From: Pararhodobacter aggregans
GTDB taxonomy: Bacteria > Pseudomonadota > Alphaproteobacteria > Rhodobacterales > Rhodobacteraceae
NCBI RefSeq assembly: GCF_003075525.1
Contig: NZ_QDDR01000003.1
Span: 248,001 to 312,000 of the forward strand
Length of the DNA: 64,000 nucleotides
Direction of reading: 5' to 3'
In this document: positions 26,084-36,344 of the stretch, piece by piece
Layout: each line of letters starts with the position of its first letter
How positions within the stretch are numbered: the first letter of the stretch is position 1
The notes under the pieces: model-generated
Databases searched by the model: none
The model's input: the letters and a program-made list of their open reading frames with translations, nothing else
What the model was told of the DNA's origin: nothing
Made by a program: the position numbers and the translations under genes

Positions 26084-27015
26084 GCGCCCCGCTCCCTCAG
26101 CACCCGGACATGCGCCGCGGTCGAGGCCGCCAGCGCGTCGAGGTTATAGCCCCCTTCCAGCACGCTGACCACCCGGCCCCCGGCATGGGCATCGGCCAGA
26201 TCGCAGAGGCGGTGGGTGATCCAGCTGAAATCCGCTTCCGTCAGGTTCAGTTGCGCCAGCGGATCGTCGCGGTGGGCGTCGAACCCGGCCGAGACGAGGA
26301 TCAGTTGCGGGTCGAAGGCCGCGACCCGGGGGAAGACAGTCTCTTCCCAGGCCTGGCGGAAGGCGGGCCCCTCGGTGCCGGGGGGCAGCGGCAGGTTCAG
26401 GATGTTGCCGTGCGGGCCGGTTTCCTCGGCCCGGCCGGTCCCGGGCCAGAGCGGGAATTGATGCGAGCTGACGAAAAGCGCGCGCGGCTCGTGCTGCAGC
26501 AGATCCTGGGTGCCGTTGCCGTGGTGGACATCGAAATCGAGGACCGCGACGCGGCTCAGCCCGTGATGGTCGAGCGCCCGCTTGGCGGCAATGGCGATCG
26601 TGCCGAAGAGGCAGAAGCCCATCGGCGTCGCGGTCTCGGCATGATGCCCGGGCGGGCGGATCGCGGCAAAGGCGTTCCGCGCCTCGCCCGCCATCACCGC
26701 ATCGAGCGCCCCGTTCAGCGCCCCCACCCCCGCCAGCGCCGCATCCCACGACCCGGGCGAGACCCAGGTATCGGGGTCGAGCTGGTGGCTGCCCTCGGCC
26801 GGAATGCTGGCCCTGATCTGCGCTACATAGGCCGCCGGATGACAGCGCAGCAATTCAGCCTCGGGCGCGGGCGGGGCCTGTCGACGGTCGAGACCGGCGA
26901 ATTCCGGAGCTTCCAGCGCGGTGAGGATCGCGCGCAGCCGCTCCACCCGCTCGGGGTGGCCCTGGGGGGTGACATGGGTCAGGCAGGCGGGATCGGTGAA
27001 GAAGAGGGTGCTCAT
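26080..27015 (-). CDS. Histone-deacetylase-family amidohydrolase
   Basis: 311 residues. Arginase/deacetylase fold with zinc ligands: RPPGHHAETATPMGFCLF, LDFDVHHGNGTQDLL, and the C-terminal SAGFDAHRDDPLAQ…EGGYNLDAL. Bacterial members remove acetyl groups from polyamines, acetoin-related compounds or protein lysine; the substrate is not decidable. The start MSTLFFTDPACLTHVTPQGHPER matches the family. It is first in the overlapping operon deacetylase–xseB–ispA–dxs. Confidence 0.93.
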   Translation of the reverse strand: MSTLFFTDPACLTHVTPQGHPERVERLRAILTALEAPEFAGLDRRQAPPAPEAELLRCHPAAYVAQIRASIPAEGSHQLDPDTWVSPGSWDAALAGVGALNGALDAVMAGEARNAFAAIRPPGHHAETATPMGFCLFGTIAIAAKRALDHHGLSRVAVLDFDVHHGNGTQDLLQHEPRALFVSSHQFPLWPGTGRAEETGPHGNILNLPLPPGTEGPAFRQAWEETVFPRVAAFDPQLILVSAGFDAHRDDPLAQLNLTEADFSWITHRLCDLADAHAGGRVVSVLEGGYNLDALAASTAAHVRVLRERGA

Positions 27016-27069
27016 GGGGCGAGGCTATCCCTGCCCCCTGCCCGGTTCAAGCGCGGCGGGGTGCCGCCA

Positions 27070-27104
27070 GAAGGGCGTATTTTCAGCAGAATGAAGGGGC
27101 GGGC
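27070..27104 (+). repeat. 35-bp dispersed repeat, copy 2
   Basis: One mismatch from 681–715 (minus strand). It lies 55 bases upstream of the deacetylase start but in the opposite orientation to that gene. Confidence 0.7.
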
Positions 27105-27117
27105 TCATCGTGAACCA

Positions 27118-27152
27118 GGGATGCGTATTTGGGACAAGATGATGGGGCGGAC
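27118..27152 (+). repeat. 35-bp dispersed repeat, degenerate copy 3
   Basis: GCGTATTTGGGACAAGATGA followed by TGGGGCGGAC keeps the GCGTATTT, ATGA and GGGGCGG blocks of copies 1 and 2, in tandem with copy 2. About two thirds of positions agree. Confidence 0.5.
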
Positions 27153-27183
27153 GAGGCACAAACAATTTTAATCAAATTCGCGC

Positions 27184-27243
27184 ATCTTTGTTCTCCAAAT
27201 ATCCTCGGGGGGTGAATTGGCCGCCAGGCCAAGAGGGGGGCAG
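27184..27243 (+). repeat. Rhodobacteraceae-type extragenic repeat, copy 3
   Basis: TCTTTGTTCTCCAAATATCC, then CGGGGGG and the hairpin TTGGCC–GCCA–GGCCAA (27217–27232) ending in GGGGGG. It is just downstream of hslU (minus strand, stop at 27281), again at the 3' end of a gene. Confidence 0.8.
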
Positions 27244-27280
27244 ACGGCCCCCCTCCCTTTTCCCGCCAAGGCCTCCCCGG

Positions 27281-28579
27281 TCAGAGAACGTAGCGGCTCA
27301 GATCCGCCGAGCGGGACAATTCACCGATATTCGCCTCGACATAGGCGGCATCGACCACCACCGCCTGCCCGCCGCGGTCCGGGGCGGCGAAGGAGAGTTC
27401 CTCGAACACCCGCTCCATCACCGTATAAAGCCGGCGCGCGCCGATATTCTCGACCGAGCGGTTGACCTCTGCCGCGATGGCGGCGAGCGCGCGGATGCCG
27501 TCCTCGGTGAAGCTGACGCCCACCTCCTCGGTCTGCATGAGCGCCGTGTATTGCAGCGTCAGCGCGTTGTCGGTCTCGGTCAGGATGCGGACGAAATCGT
27601 CCTCGGTCAGCGCCCTCAGTTCCACCCGGATCGGCAGGCGGCCCTGCAATTCCGGCAGCAGGTCCGAGGGTTTCGCCACATGGAAGGCGCCCGAGGCGAT
27701 GAACAGGATATGATCGGTCTTGACCGGCCCGTGCTTGGTGGACACCGTCGTGCCCTCGATCAGCGGCAGCAGGTCGCGCTGCACCCCCTCGCGGCTGACA
27801 TCGGCGCCGCGGGTTTCCGCCCGGGCGCAGACCTTGTCGATCTCATCGAGAAAGACGATGCCGTTCTGTTCGACCGCTTCCAGCGCGGCGGCTTTCACCG
27901 CCTCCTCGTCCAGCAGCTTGTCGGCTTCCTCGCTCAGCAGGAGGTCGTGGCTTTCGGCCACACTCATCCGCTTCTTCACCGTGCGTCCGCCGAAGGCCTT
28001 GCCGAAGAGGTCGCCCAGGTTCATCCCCTGCGCCTGCATGCCGGGCAGTTCCAGCATCGGCATCGAGGGCGCGGCTTCGGCCAGTTCCAGCTCGATGATC
28101 GTGTCATCGAGGTCACCCGCCCGCAGCTTCTTGCGGAACAGATCCCGGGTGCCGGCGCGGGATTCCTTGCCGGCGACGGCATCGAGCACCCGTTCCTCGG
28201 CATTGGCCTGGGCCCGGGCGCGGACATCCTCGCGCATCGCCTCGCGGGTCATCACCATCGCCGCATCGACCAGATCGCGGATGATCTGTTCCACGTCGCG
28301 GCCGACATAGCCGACCTCGGTGAACTTGGTCGCCTCGACCTTCAGGAAGGGCGCCTTGGCCAGCTTTGCCAGACGGCGCGAGATCTCGGTCTTGCCGACG
28401 CCGGTCGGGCCGATCATCAGGATGTTCTTCGGGTACACCTCGTCCCGCAGATCGGCGCTGAGCTGCTTGCGCCGCCAGCGGTTCCTCAGCGCCACGGCGA
28501 CGGCGCGCTTGGCCTCGGCCTGGCCGATGATGAAGCGGTCCAGCTCGGAAACGATTTCGCGGGGGGTCAGGTCGGTCAT
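27281..28579 (-). CDS. hslU: ATPase subunit of the HslVU protease
   Basis: 432 residues. AAA+ unfoldase that feeds HslV. Walker [10 protein letters not shown]; the YVGRDVE pore motif (GYVGRD); Walker [15 protein letters not shown]; sensor region [15 protein letters not shown]-terminal [14 protein letters not shown], the tail that docks into HslV. The I-domain spans ~residues 110–230. The ATG at 28579 overlaps the hslV stop by four bases. Confidence 0.97.
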   Translation of the reverse strand: MTDLTPREIVSELDRFIIGQAEAKRAVAVALRNRWRRKQLSADLRDEVYPKNILMIGPTGVGKTEISRRLAKLAKAPFLKVEATKFTEVGYVGRDVEQIIRDLVDAAMVMTREAMREDVRARAQANAEERVLDAVAGKESRAGTRDLFRKKLRAGDLDDTIIELELAEAAPSMPMLELPGMQAQGMNLGDLFGKAFGGRTVKKRMSVAESHDLLLSEEADKLLDEEAVKAAALEAVEQNGIVFLDEIDKVCARAETRGADVSREGVQRDLLPLIEGTTVSTKHGPVKTDHILFIASGAFHVAKPSDLLPELQGRLPIRVELRALTEDDFVRILTETDNALTLQYTALMQTEEVGVSFTEDGIRALAAIAAEVNRSVENIGARRLYTVMERVFEELSFAAPDRGGQAVVVDAAYVEANIGELSRSADLSRYVL

Positions 28580-29133
28580 TTGCGGATCCTCTCCACCGTC
28601 AGGTTGCCGTTGGTATAGACGCAGATCGAGGCGGCGATCTCCATCGCCTTGCGGGCGATCTTCTCGCCCTCCCAATCCGTCTCCATCAGCCCGCGCGCCG
28701 CGGCGGCGGCGAAATTGCCGCCCGAGCCGATGGCGGCGATGTCGTATTCCGGCTCCAGCACGTCCCCGGCGCCGGTCACCACCAGCAATTCCGCGCCATC
28801 GGTGACGATCAGCATCGCCTCCAGATTCCGCAGGTATTTGTCGGTGCGCCAGTCCTTGGCCAGCTCCACACAGGCACGCGCCAGCTGGCCCGGCAGCGCC
28901 TCGAGCTTCTTTTCCAGCCGTTCCAAGAGGGTGAAGGCGTCGGCGGTCGAGCCCGCGAAACCGACCACGATCTCGCGCCCCGGCGGGCCGATGCGGCGCA
29001 CCTTGCGGGCCGAGCCCTTGATGACCGTCTGGCCCAGGCTCACCTGCCCGTCGCCCGCGACCACCACTTCACCGCCCCGGCGCACCGCCAGGATCGTGGT
29101 GCCGTGCCAGCCGGGAAACTTGTCTTCTGCCAT
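28576..29133 (-). CDS. hslV: Peptidase subunit of the HslVU protease
   Basis: 185 residues. Threonine peptidase of the proteasome β fold. The propeptide [11 protein letters not shown] would be removed to expose Thr12 ([10 protein letters not shown]). [29 protein letters not shown] and [16 protein letters not shown] are family hallmarks. The eleven-residue propeptide is longer than the single Met of E. coli HslV but usual in alphaproteobacteria. First gene of hslVU, divergent from tsaE with 105 bases between. Confidence 0.97.
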   Translation of the reverse strand: MAEDKFPGWHGTTILAVRRGGEVVVAGDGQVSLGQTVIKGSARKVRRIGPPGREIVVGFAGSTADAFTLLERLEKKLEALPGQLARACVELAKDWRTDKYLRNLEAMLIVTDGAELLVVTGAGDVLEPEYDIAAIGSGGNFAAAAARGLMETDWEGEKIARKAMEIAASICVYTNGNLTVERIRK

Positions 29134-29238
29134 GGGGGAAACCCTTTCGCTGTCTGCCGCCCTATATGGAGCCCGACCCCGGCCGTCGCAAGCCGCTGGC
29201 CTCTGGCGGGTCCCCTTGGGCGCCGTTAAGCTGGCCCG

Positions 29239-29691
29239 ATGCAGCCCGTTCATCCCCCCGTCACCCTGCCCGACCCCGACGCCACCGAGGCCCTGGCCCG
29301 ACGTTTCGCCCCCCGTCTGGGGGTGGGCGATGTGCTGTTGCTGGAGGGGCAGATCGGCGCCGGCAAGACCGCTTTTGCCCGGGCGCTGATCCAGGCGCTG
29401 GGGGTGGCCGAGGACGTGCCCTCGCCGACCTTCACGCTGGTCCAGACCTATGACGCCGGGATGGAGGTCTGGCACGCCGACCTCTACCGCCTGTCCCATC
29501 CCGACGAGGCGGTCGAACTGGGCCTGACCGAGGCTTTCGAGACCGCGCTTTGCCTGGTGGAATGGCCGGAAAAGCTGGGGGCGGATCGGCCGGAAAAGGC
29601 TCTGACATTGCGGTTTTCGGTGGTCGGCGAGGGGCGTGAGGTCGCGTTTCTCGGCCCCAAAGCATGGGAGGCGCGCCTTGCCGATCTTTGA
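29239..29691 (+). CDS. tsaE: tRNA threonylcarbamoyladenosine ATPase TsaE
   Basis: 150 residues. P-loop [19 protein letters not shown], switch [20 protein letters not shown], and the [10 protein letters not shown] element are those of TsaE, the ATPase required for the t6A37 modification complex (TsaB/TsaD elsewhere). Its last 14 bases overlap the start of addB in another frame, coupling tRNA modification to recombination genes, an arrangement common in this family. Confidence 0.95.
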   Translation: MQPVHPPVTLPDPDATEALARRFAPRLGVGDVLLLEGQIGAGKTAFARALIQALGVAEDVPSPTFTLVQTYDAGMEVWHADLYRLSHPDEAVELGLTEAFETALCLVEWPEKLGADRPEKALTLRFSVVGEGREVAFLGPKAWEARLADL

Positions 29692-32596
29692 GCCCTGCCC
29701 CGGTCCGCGCGTCTTCGGCGTTCCGCCCGGCGCCGATTTCCCGCTGCATCTGGCCCGCGGCCTGCGCGAGCGTTTTGCCGGTCAGCCGCCCGAGGCCGTC
29801 GCCCGGGCCGAGGTGCTGGTCAACACCTCGCGCATGCGCAACCGGCTGCGCGAGGCGCTGGTCTCGCTCGGCCCCGGCTTCCTGCCGCGGATCCGGCTGA
29901 TTACCGATATCGCCCCGCCGGGGGCGGATGTGCCGCTGCGCGCGCGGCTGGAACTGGCGCAGCTGATCCGGCAGCTGCTGCTGGCCGAGCCTGATCTCGG
30001 CCCGCCTTCCGCGGCTTTTTCGCTGGCCGAGAGCCTGTTTCGTCTGCTCGACGAGATGCAGGGCGAGGGGGTGACGCTGGAGGCGCTGAACGGCCTCGAT
30101 GTCTCGCAACACTCGCTGCATTGGGACCGATCGCTCAGGTTCATCCGGCTGATCGCGGGGTTCCTGGGCCCCGCTTCCGGCGGGCAGGCGCGGCTGCGTC
30201 AGGCGGCGCTGGCCTTGGCGGCCGACTGGGCCGTCACCCCGCCCGCGCATCCGATGATCGTGGCGGGCTCGACCGGCTCGCGCGGGCCGACGGCGCTGCT
30301 GATGCAGGCGGTCGCGCGTCTGCCGCAGGGGGCGCTGGTGCTGCCCGGTTTCGATTTCGACCTGCCGGGGCCGGTCTGGGGCAGCCTCGACAACCCGCTG
30401 CATTCCGAGGACCACCCGCAATTCCGCTATGCCCATCTGCTGGACTTGCTGGGCGCAGGGCCTGACGCCGTGCAACGCTGGGGGGCTGCGGATGCGCCCG
30501 ATCCGGCACGCGGGCGGCTGGTCTCGCTGGCGCTGCGGCCCGCGCCGGTGACCGACCAATGGCTGCGCGACGGGCCCTCGCTGACGGACCTGCCCGCCGT
30601 CACCGAGACCCTGTCGCTGATCGAAGCGCCAAGCCCGCGGGCCGAGGCGCTGGCCATCGCGCTGGCCCTGCGGGAGGCGGCGGTGCAGGGACAGAAAGCG
30701 GCTCTCATCACGCCGGATCGGACCCTTGCCCGCCGCGTCACCGCCGCGCTGGACCGCTGGCATCTGCGCCCCGATGACAGCGCCGGGCGCCCGCTGGGCC
30801 TGTCCGCGCCGGGCCGCTTCCTGCGGCAGAGCGCCGAACTGCTGGCCGGATCGGTCACCGCCGAGGCGTTGATCGCGCTGCTCAAGCACCCCATCGTCCA
30901 TTCGGCCGAGGGGCGCGGCGACCATCTGCGCCACCTGCGCGACCTGGAACTGCATTTGCGGCGCCGCGCCGTGCCCTTCCCCGACGCAGCCGCGCTGAGC
31001 GATTTCGCCGACCGCGCGCCCGACCGGAAGCCCTGGGCCGAGTGGCTGTCGCAGGCGCTGGCCCTGCTGCCGGGCGATGGCGAGCGCCCGCTGGACGACT
31101 GGCTGGTCGCGCATGAGCGCGTCGCGCTGGCGCTGGCCGCCGGGACCGGCGAGGGCTCGGGCGAGCTGTGGCTGGCCGAGGCCGGGGCCGAAGCGCAGGC
31201 GCTGGTCGAGGAATTGCGGGCCGAGGCTGGCCACGGCGGAATCGTCGCCGCTCGGGACTATTCAGCCTTGCTAGAGACGCTTTTTGCCGGGCGCGAGGTC
31301 CGCGAGGTGCTGGAATCCCGCCCCGATGTGATGATCTGGGGCACGCTCGAGGCCCGCGCGCAGGGGGCCGATCTGGTGATCCTCGGCGGACTGACCGAGG
31401 GCACCTGGCCCGCCGCGCCGAAGCCCGACCCCTGGTTCAACCGCCAGATGCGGCTCAATGCGGGTCTGTTGCTGCCCGAACGACAGATCGGCCTGTCGGC
31501 GCATGACTTCCAGCAGGCGGTCGGCGCCCCCCGGGTGATCCTGTCCCGCGCCCGGAGGGATGCCGAGGCGGAAACCGTGCCCTCGCGCTGGCTGAACCGG
31601 CTGGTCAACCTGATCGGCGGGCTCAGGGCACAGGGGGGCGATACGGCGCTGGCGGCGATGCGCGCGCGCGGCAATCACTGGCTCAGGCTGGCCGAGGCGC
31701 TGGAGGCTGACCTCTCCGCCGTGCCCGAGGCCAGCGCCCGGCGCAACCCGCGGCCCGCCCCGGCCCCGCCCGCGCGGGCCCGGCTGACAGAACTGCCGGT
31801 GACGCGGATCGAGAAGCTGATCCGCGACCCTTACGCGATCTATGCCGAGCGGATCCTGCGGTTGCGCCCCTTGGACCCGCTGGCGCCCGAGGCCGATGCG
31901 CGGCTCAGGGGCACGGTGCTGCACCGGGTGCCGGACCTCTATGTCCGCGACTTCCCGCCGGGGACGCCGGGCGATCTGGCGGCGTTTTTGGCAATCGCAG
32001 AGACGATTCTGACCGAGGAATGCCCCTGGCCCGCGACCCGGCTGCACTGGCGCGCGCGGCTCGACCGGACCGCCGCCGATTTCGTCCGCTGGAACGCGGG
32101 GCTTGAGGGGCAACCGGCACTGCTGGAGCAAAAGGGCGCGTTGACCCTGGCCGATCCGCCCTTCACCCTGACCGGCCAGCCGGACCGCATCGACCGCGAC
32201 CCGGACGGGCGGCTCAGGCTTTACGATTACAAGACCGGCACCCTGCCCAGCCCCAAGCAGATCGCTTTTTACAACAAGCAGTTGAGCCTGCTGGCGGTGA
32301 TGGCGCGGGACGATGCCTTCGGCCTTGGCCCCGGCAGCGTGGCGGAAGCGATGTTCGTGGGCCTCGGCAGCAAGTTCGACACGCGGCCGGTGCCGGTGGA
32401 GCCCGCCGATATCGCCGAGCACCAGGCCAAGCTGCGGACGCTGTTGACCTCCTACACCAGCCCCGACCAGGGCTTCACCGCCATGCGTGCCGTCGAACAG
32501 GAGGAGCGCGCGGGCGATTACGACGCGCTGTCGCGGCGCGGTGAATGGGAAACCACGGACGAACCCGTGCTGCAAAGGGTCGGCGACGATGGATGA
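29678..32596 (+). CDS. addB: Double-strand break repair protein AddB (alphaproteobacterial type)
   Basis: 972 residues from a TTG start. GGGAGG lies seven bases upstream, and the product then begins [22 protein letters not shown] as in relatives; an in-frame GTG at 29636 has no such site. AddB pairs with AddA to resect DNA ends for RecA. The C-terminal RecB-type nuclease shows [18 protein letters not shown] and [13 protein letters not shown] (GxxDxxD and catalytic Lys). A Firmicutes-like Walker A is not obvious in the N-terminal half, typical for this branch. A rare CTA codon occurs inside an AGAGACGCTTTTTGCC motif at 31273. Confidence 0.93.
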   Translation: MPIFEPCPGPRVFGVPPGADFPLHLARGLRERFAGQPPEAVARAEVLVNTSRMRNRLREALVSLGPGFLPRIRLITDIAPPGADVPLRARLELAQLIRQLLLAEPDLGPPSAAFSLAESLFRLLDEMQGEGVTLEALNGLDVSQHSLHWDRSLRFIRLIAGFLGPASGGQARLRQAALALAADWAVTPPAHPMIVAGSTGSRGPTALLMQAVARLPQGALVLPGFDFDLPGPVWGSLDNPLHSEDHPQFRYAHLLDLLGAGPDAVQRWGAADAPDPARGRLVSLALRPAPVTDQWLRDGPSLTDLPAVTETLSLIEAPSPRAEALAIALALREAAVQGQKAALITPDRTLARRVTAALDRWHLRPDDSAGRPLGLSAPGRFLRQSAELLAGSVTAEALIALLKHPIVHSAEGRGDHLRHLRDLELHLRRRAVPFPDAAALSDFADRAPDRKPWAEWLSQALALLPGDGERPLDDWLVAHERVALALAAGTGEGSGELWLAEAGAEAQALVEELRAEAGHGGIVAARDYSALLETLFAGREVREVLESRPDVMIWGTLEARAQGADLVILGGLTEGTWPAAPKPDPWFNRQMRLNAGLLLPERQIGLSAHDFQQAVGAPRVILSRARRDAEAETVPSRWLNRLVNLIGGLRAQGGDTALAAMRARGNHWLRLAEALEADLSAVPEASARRNPRPAPAPPARARLTELPVTRIEKLIRDPYAIYAERILRLRPLDPLAPEADARLRGTVLHRVPDLYVRDFPPGTPGDLAAFLAIAETILTEECPWPATRLHWRARLDRTAADFVRWNAGLEGQPALLEQKGALTLADPPFTLTGQPDRIDRDPDGRLRLYDYKTGTLPSPKQIAFYNKQLSLLAVMARDDAFGLGPGSVAEAMFVGLGSKFDTRPVPVEPADIAEHQAKLRTLLTSYTSPDQGFTAMRAVEQEERAGDYDALSRRGEWETTDEPVLQRVGDDG

Positions 32597-35500
32597 GGCG
32601 ACGCTCAATCAGGTCCGCGCCGCCGAGCCCGGGCAATCGACCTGGCTTTCGGCCAATGCGGGCTCGGGCAAGACCAAGGTGCTGATCGACCGGGTGGCGC
32701 GGCTGCTGTTGGGCGGGACGCCACCGCAGCGCATCCTGTGCCTGACCTATACCAAGGCCGCCGCCGGTGAGATGCAGAACCGGCTGTTCAAGCGGCTGGG
32801 CGAATGGGCCATGCTGGAGGATGCGGCGCTGGTCGCGGAACTGGCGAAGATGGGCGAGGCGGTGCAGGACCCCGACCTGCTGCCCCGCGCGCGCAGGCTC
32901 TTTGCCCGCGCCATCGAGACGCCGGGCGGGCTGAAGATCCAGACGATCCACGCCTTCTGTTCCTCCCTCCTGCGCCGCTTCCCGCTGGAGGCGGCCGTCG
33001 CCCCGGACTTTACCGAGGTCGAGGAACGCAGCCTGCAACAGCTGCGGATGGAGCTGCTGGACCGCTTCGCCCGGGGGCCCGAGGCCGGGGCGATGATGGC
33101 GCTGCTGGGGCGGTTGAGCGAGGAGGGTTTCGACCGCCTGCTGGGCGATCTGGGCAAGTACAGAGACGCTTTTGACGGGGATCTGCCCGATTTCGACCGG
33201 CTGTTCGACCTGCCGAAGGGGCTGTCCGAGGACGGGCTTCTGGCGCAGGTGTTCGACGGGGGCGAGGGGGATCTTTGCGCCCGGCTGGTGCCGAAGCTGC
33301 TGAAGGGCGGGTCGAACGACAACAAGCTGGCCGCGAAACTGGCGCGGATCGGGGCGCCGGGGATGGCGGCGCTGGCCGAACTGGAAGGCGCGCTGCTGAC
33401 GCAAACCGGCGCCAATGCCGGGCAGGCGAAGACCGGCAAGCACATCACCAAGGCGACGCAGGCGCTGGTCGGCCCCGACGATCTGGCAGCGCTGGACGAT
33501 CTGGGCGAGCGGGTGGCCGAGGCCCGGCCGCTCAGGCTGGGTCTGGAAGCCAAGCGCATGGCCGAAGCGCTGCATGGCTTCGCCCGGCTCTGGCTGCCGG
33601 CGCTGGACCGGGCCAAGGCGGCGCGCGGCTGGCTGGATTTCGACGACCTGATCCGCCTTGCACGGGACCTGCTGTCGCGCTCGGACGTGGCGCAATGGGT
33701 GCTCTTCAAACTCGACGGCGGCATCGACCATATCCTGGTGGACGAGGCGCAGGATACCTCGCCCGGGCAATGGCGGGTCATCGACCTGCTGACCCAGGAA
33801 TTCACCGCGGGTGAGGGCGCGCGCGAGGTGCTGCGCACGATCTTCGTGGTGGGCGACCGCAAGCAGTCGATCTATTCCTTCCAGGGTGCCGATCTGCAGG
33901 GTTTCGAGCAATCGCAGAGTCTGTTTTCGGAACGGCTGGCGGCGACGGGACAGGGGCTCAGCCGTCAGGAACTGAAGCATTCCTTCCGGTCCTCGGATGC
34001 GGTGCTGCGGCTGGTGGACCAATGCTTTGCCGGCAGCGGGTCGGGGCTGGGCGGCGCGCCGGAGCATCTGGCCTTCCATCCCGGGATGGCCGGTCGCGTC
34101 GACCTCTGGCCCGCGATCCCCAAGCCCGACAAGCCCGAGGACACGCCCTGGGAAAGCCCGCTGGACCGTCCCTCGGCCGACCATGCCGAGATCCAGCTGG
34201 CCCGGACCATCGCGCGGGAAATCCGGGCGATGATCGACCGGGGCGAGCGGATCGAGGGGCGGGACGGCCCCCGCGCGGTGCATGAGGGCGATTTCCTGGT
34301 GCTGGTGCAGCGCCGCCGCCTGCTGTTTCACGCGCTGATCCGCGCCTGCAAGGCCGAGGGGCTGGAGATCGCCGGCGCCGACCGGCTGGCTTTGGGCGAG
34401 GTTCTGGCGGTGCAGGACCTGATCGCGCTGCTCAAGTTCCTCGCGCTGCCGGAGGACGATCTGTCGCTGGCCGTGGCCCTGCGTTCGCCGCTGTTCGGCC
34501 TCGGCGAGGACGATCTGTTCCGGCTGGCCTGGGACCGGCCCGGGTTCCTGTGGGAACGGCTCAGGGCCGAGCCCGCACTGGCCGAGGTCCGCGCAGTGCT
34601 GGACGATCTGCGCGGGCAGGTCGATTTCCTGCGCCCCTATGAGCTGATCGAACGGGTGCTGACCCGCCATGACGGCCGCCGCCGGATCCGGGCGCGCTTT
34701 GGCCCCGAGGCCGAGGATGCGCTGGAGGCTTTCGTCGATCTGGCGCTGGGCTATGAACAGGGGCATGTCCCCTCGCTCGACGGGTTCCTGGGCTGGCTGG
34801 CGGCCTCGGACGCCGAGGTGCAGCGCCGGTCCGAGGGGGCCGGGCGGGTGATCCGGGTGATGACGGTGCATGGCTCGAAGGGGCTGGAGGCGCCGATCGT
34901 CATCCTGCCCGACACCGCCAGGCGCCGCCCGCAGGAGCGCGCGACGCTGGCCGATGCCGCGGGCGTGCCGATCCTGCGCGCGGTCAAGGATCTGGCGACC
35001 GAGGCCCAGCGCGAGGCCGACGGGCTGAGCGAGACCCTGCGCCATGAGGAGGGCGACCGGCTGCTCTACGTGGCGCTGACCCGGGCGGAACGCTGGCTGA
35101 TCGTCTGCGGCGCGGGCGATACCGGCGAGGGCAGCTGGTACGAGCGGATCGAAACGGCGCTGGCCGGGCTGGCCCCGGTGCCGCTGGCGGCGCCGACCGG
35201 TACGGGTCTGCGGCACGCCCATGGCGAGTGGCCGGCGCCGCTGGTCATGCCGCGCGACACGGCAGAAAGCGGCTCTGCGCCTGCGGAATTGGCCGATCTG
35301 CCGCCGGTCAGCGCGGCGTCTCGGGTGCTGACGCCTTCGGATCTGGGGGGTGCCAAGGCGCTGCCCGGCGAGGGGGCAGAGACCGAGCAGGCGCTGGCCC
35401 GCGGGCGGCTGATCCATCTGCTGCTGGAGGAGCTGGCCGACCTGCCCGACGCCGACCGCAAGCCCCGCGGCACCCTACTCGCCGCCGGGATGGCCGGGGG

Positions 35501-35897
35501 CGAGGCCTGTCTGGCCGAGGCGCTGGCGGTGCTTCAGGACCCCGCGCTGGCCCCGGTTCTGGGCGGGGGCGCGCTGGTCGAGGTCGGTCTGTCGGGTGCG
35601 TGGAACGGGCGGCCCATGTGGGGCGTGATCGACCGGCTGATCGTCACCGACGATGCGGTTCTGGCGGTCGATTTCAAGTCGAACCGCGTGGTGCCGGACG
35701 GGCCGGACGGGGTGCCCGAGGGCCTGCTCAGGCAGATGGGGGCCTATGCGCATCTGCTGGCGGCGCTTTATCCCGGGCGGCGGATCGAGACGGCGCTCTT
35801 GTGGACCGCGACGGGCGCGCTGATGCAGCTGCCGCCCGGGGCTGTCGCCGCGGCGCTGGACCGCGCTGCCCTTGACCCGGATCGGCGACCTTCCTAG
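32589..35897 (+). CDS. addA: Helicase-nuclease AddA
   Basis: 1102 residues. UvrD-type helicase with a C-terminal nuclease. Walker A ANAGSGKTKVL (residues ~24–34), LCLTYTKAAAGEM, QTIHAFCSSLLRRFP, DEAQDTSPGQW (motif II), GDRKQSIYSFQGA (motif III), HSFRSSDAVLRLVD, VMTVHGSKGLEAPIV, LYVALTRAERWLIV. The nuclease core is near the end: LIHLLLEEL, WGVIDRLIVTDDAVLAVDFKSNR. The ATG overlaps the addB stop by eight bases. A promoter for trxA lies in its last codons. Confidence 0.96.
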   Translation: MDEATLNQVRAAEPGQSTWLSANAGSGKTKVLIDRVARLLLGGTPPQRILCLTYTKAAAGEMQNRLFKRLGEWAMLEDAALVAELAKMGEAVQDPDLLPRARRLFARAIETPGGLKIQTIHAFCSSLLRRFPLEAAVAPDFTEVEERSLQQLRMELLDRFARGPEAGAMMALLGRLSEEGFDRLLGDLGKYRDAFDGDLPDFDRLFDLPKGLSEDGLLAQVFDGGEGDLCARLVPKLLKGGSNDNKLAAKLARIGAPGMAALAELEGALLTQTGANAGQAKTGKHITKATQALVGPDDLAALDDLGERVAEARPLRLGLEAKRMAEALHGFARLWLPALDRAKAARGWLDFDDLIRLARDLLSRSDVAQWVLFKLDGGIDHILVDEAQDTSPGQWRVIDLLTQEFTAGEGAREVLRTIFVVGDRKQSIYSFQGADLQGFEQSQSLFSERLAATGQGLSRQELKHSFRSSDAVLRLVDQCFAGSGSGLGGAPEHLAFHPGMAGRVDLWPAIPKPDKPEDTPWESPLDRPSADHAEIQLARTIAREIRAMIDRGERIEGRDGPRAVHEGDFLVLVQRRRLLFHALIRACKAEGLEIAGADRLALGEVLAVQDLIALLKFLALPEDDLSLAVALRSPLFGLGEDDLFRLAWDRPGFLWERLRAEPALAEVRAVLDDLRGQVDFLRPYELIERVLTRHDGRRRIRARFGPEAEDALEAFVDLALGYEQGHVPSLDGFLGWLAASDAEVQRRSEGAGRVIRVMTVHGSKGLEAPIVILPDTARRRPQERATLADAAGVPILRAVKDLATEAQREADGLSETLRHEEGDRLLYVALTRAERWLIVCGAGDTGEGSWYERIETALAGLAPVPLAAPTGTGLRHAHGEWPAPLVMPRDTAESGSAPAELADLPPVSAASRVLTPSDLGGAKALPGEGAETEQALARGRLIHLLLEELADLPDADRKPRGTLLAAGMAGGEACLAEALAVLQDPALAPVLGGGALVEVGLSGAWNGRPMWGVIDRLIVTDDAVLAVDFKSNRVVPDGPDGVPEGLLRQMGAYAHLLAALYPGRRIETALLWTATGALMQLPPGAVAAALDRAALDPDRRPS

Positions 35898-35900
35898 GTA
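35872..35900 (+). promoter_or_regulatory. Sigma70-like promoter of trxA
   Basis: TTGACC (35872–35877), 17 bases, TAGGTA (35895–35900). It overlaps the end of addA and lies 51 bases upstream of the trxA ATG, allowing independent expression. Confidence 0.65.
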
Positions 35901-35951
35901 AGGAAAGACCAAAGACGCTTCCCCCTTTCCCCGGATCCGCAGGAGATTCCC

Positions 35952-36272
35952 ATGGCTACCTTTCCCGTGACCGACGCCACTTTCGACTCCGAAGTGCGCA
36001 ACAGCGACCTGCCGGTCGTGCTCGACTTCTGGGCCGAATGGTGCGGTCCGTGCCGGCAGATCGGTCCGGCGCTGGAAGAGCTGTCGGAGCATTACGAGGG
36101 CCGCGTGCGCATCGCCAAGGTCAACGTGGACGAGAACCCGCAGGTCGCCGCCGCCATGGGCATCCGCGGGATCCCGGCGCTGTTCGTGGTGAAGGACGGC
36201 AAGATCGTCGCCAACAAGGTCGGCGCTGCACCCAAGGCGGCGCTGCAAAGCTGGATCGACGCCTCGATCTGA
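35952..36272 (+). CDS. trxA: Thioredoxin
   Basis: 106 residues. Active site C31-G-P-C34 in [15 protein letters not shown]; cis-Pro in [12 protein letters not shown]. General cytosolic disulfide reductant. AGGAG is well placed before the ATG, and an intrinsic terminator follows. Synteny addA–trxA–divL resembles Rhodobacter. Confidence 0.97.
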   Translation: MATFPVTDATFDSEVRNSDLPVVLDFWAEWCGPCRQIGPALEELSEHYEGRVRIAKVNVDENPQVAAAMGIRGIPALFVVKDGKIVANKVGAAPKAALQSWIDASI

Positions 36273-36293
36273 GCCACCTGCCGGGTTGATGGA

Positions 36294-36323
36294 AACGCCG
36301 GGCCCGTCGGGTCCGGCGTTTTT
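36294..36323. terminator. Terminator between trxA and divL
   Basis: AACGCCGGGCCC–GTC–GGGTCCGGCGTT with one mismatch, then TTTTT on the plus strand. The minus strand also reads into T's less strongly, so it may serve both converging genes. Confidence 0.8.
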
Positions 36324-36344
36324 CTGTGGCACCCCGCGCTGCGC

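Noticed and set aside
32475-35417. A 980-codon minus-strand frame opposite addA
   Set aside because: Low-complexity Gln/Arg/Pro-rich translation typical of antisense frames in high-GC genes, while the plus strand carries all AddA motifs.
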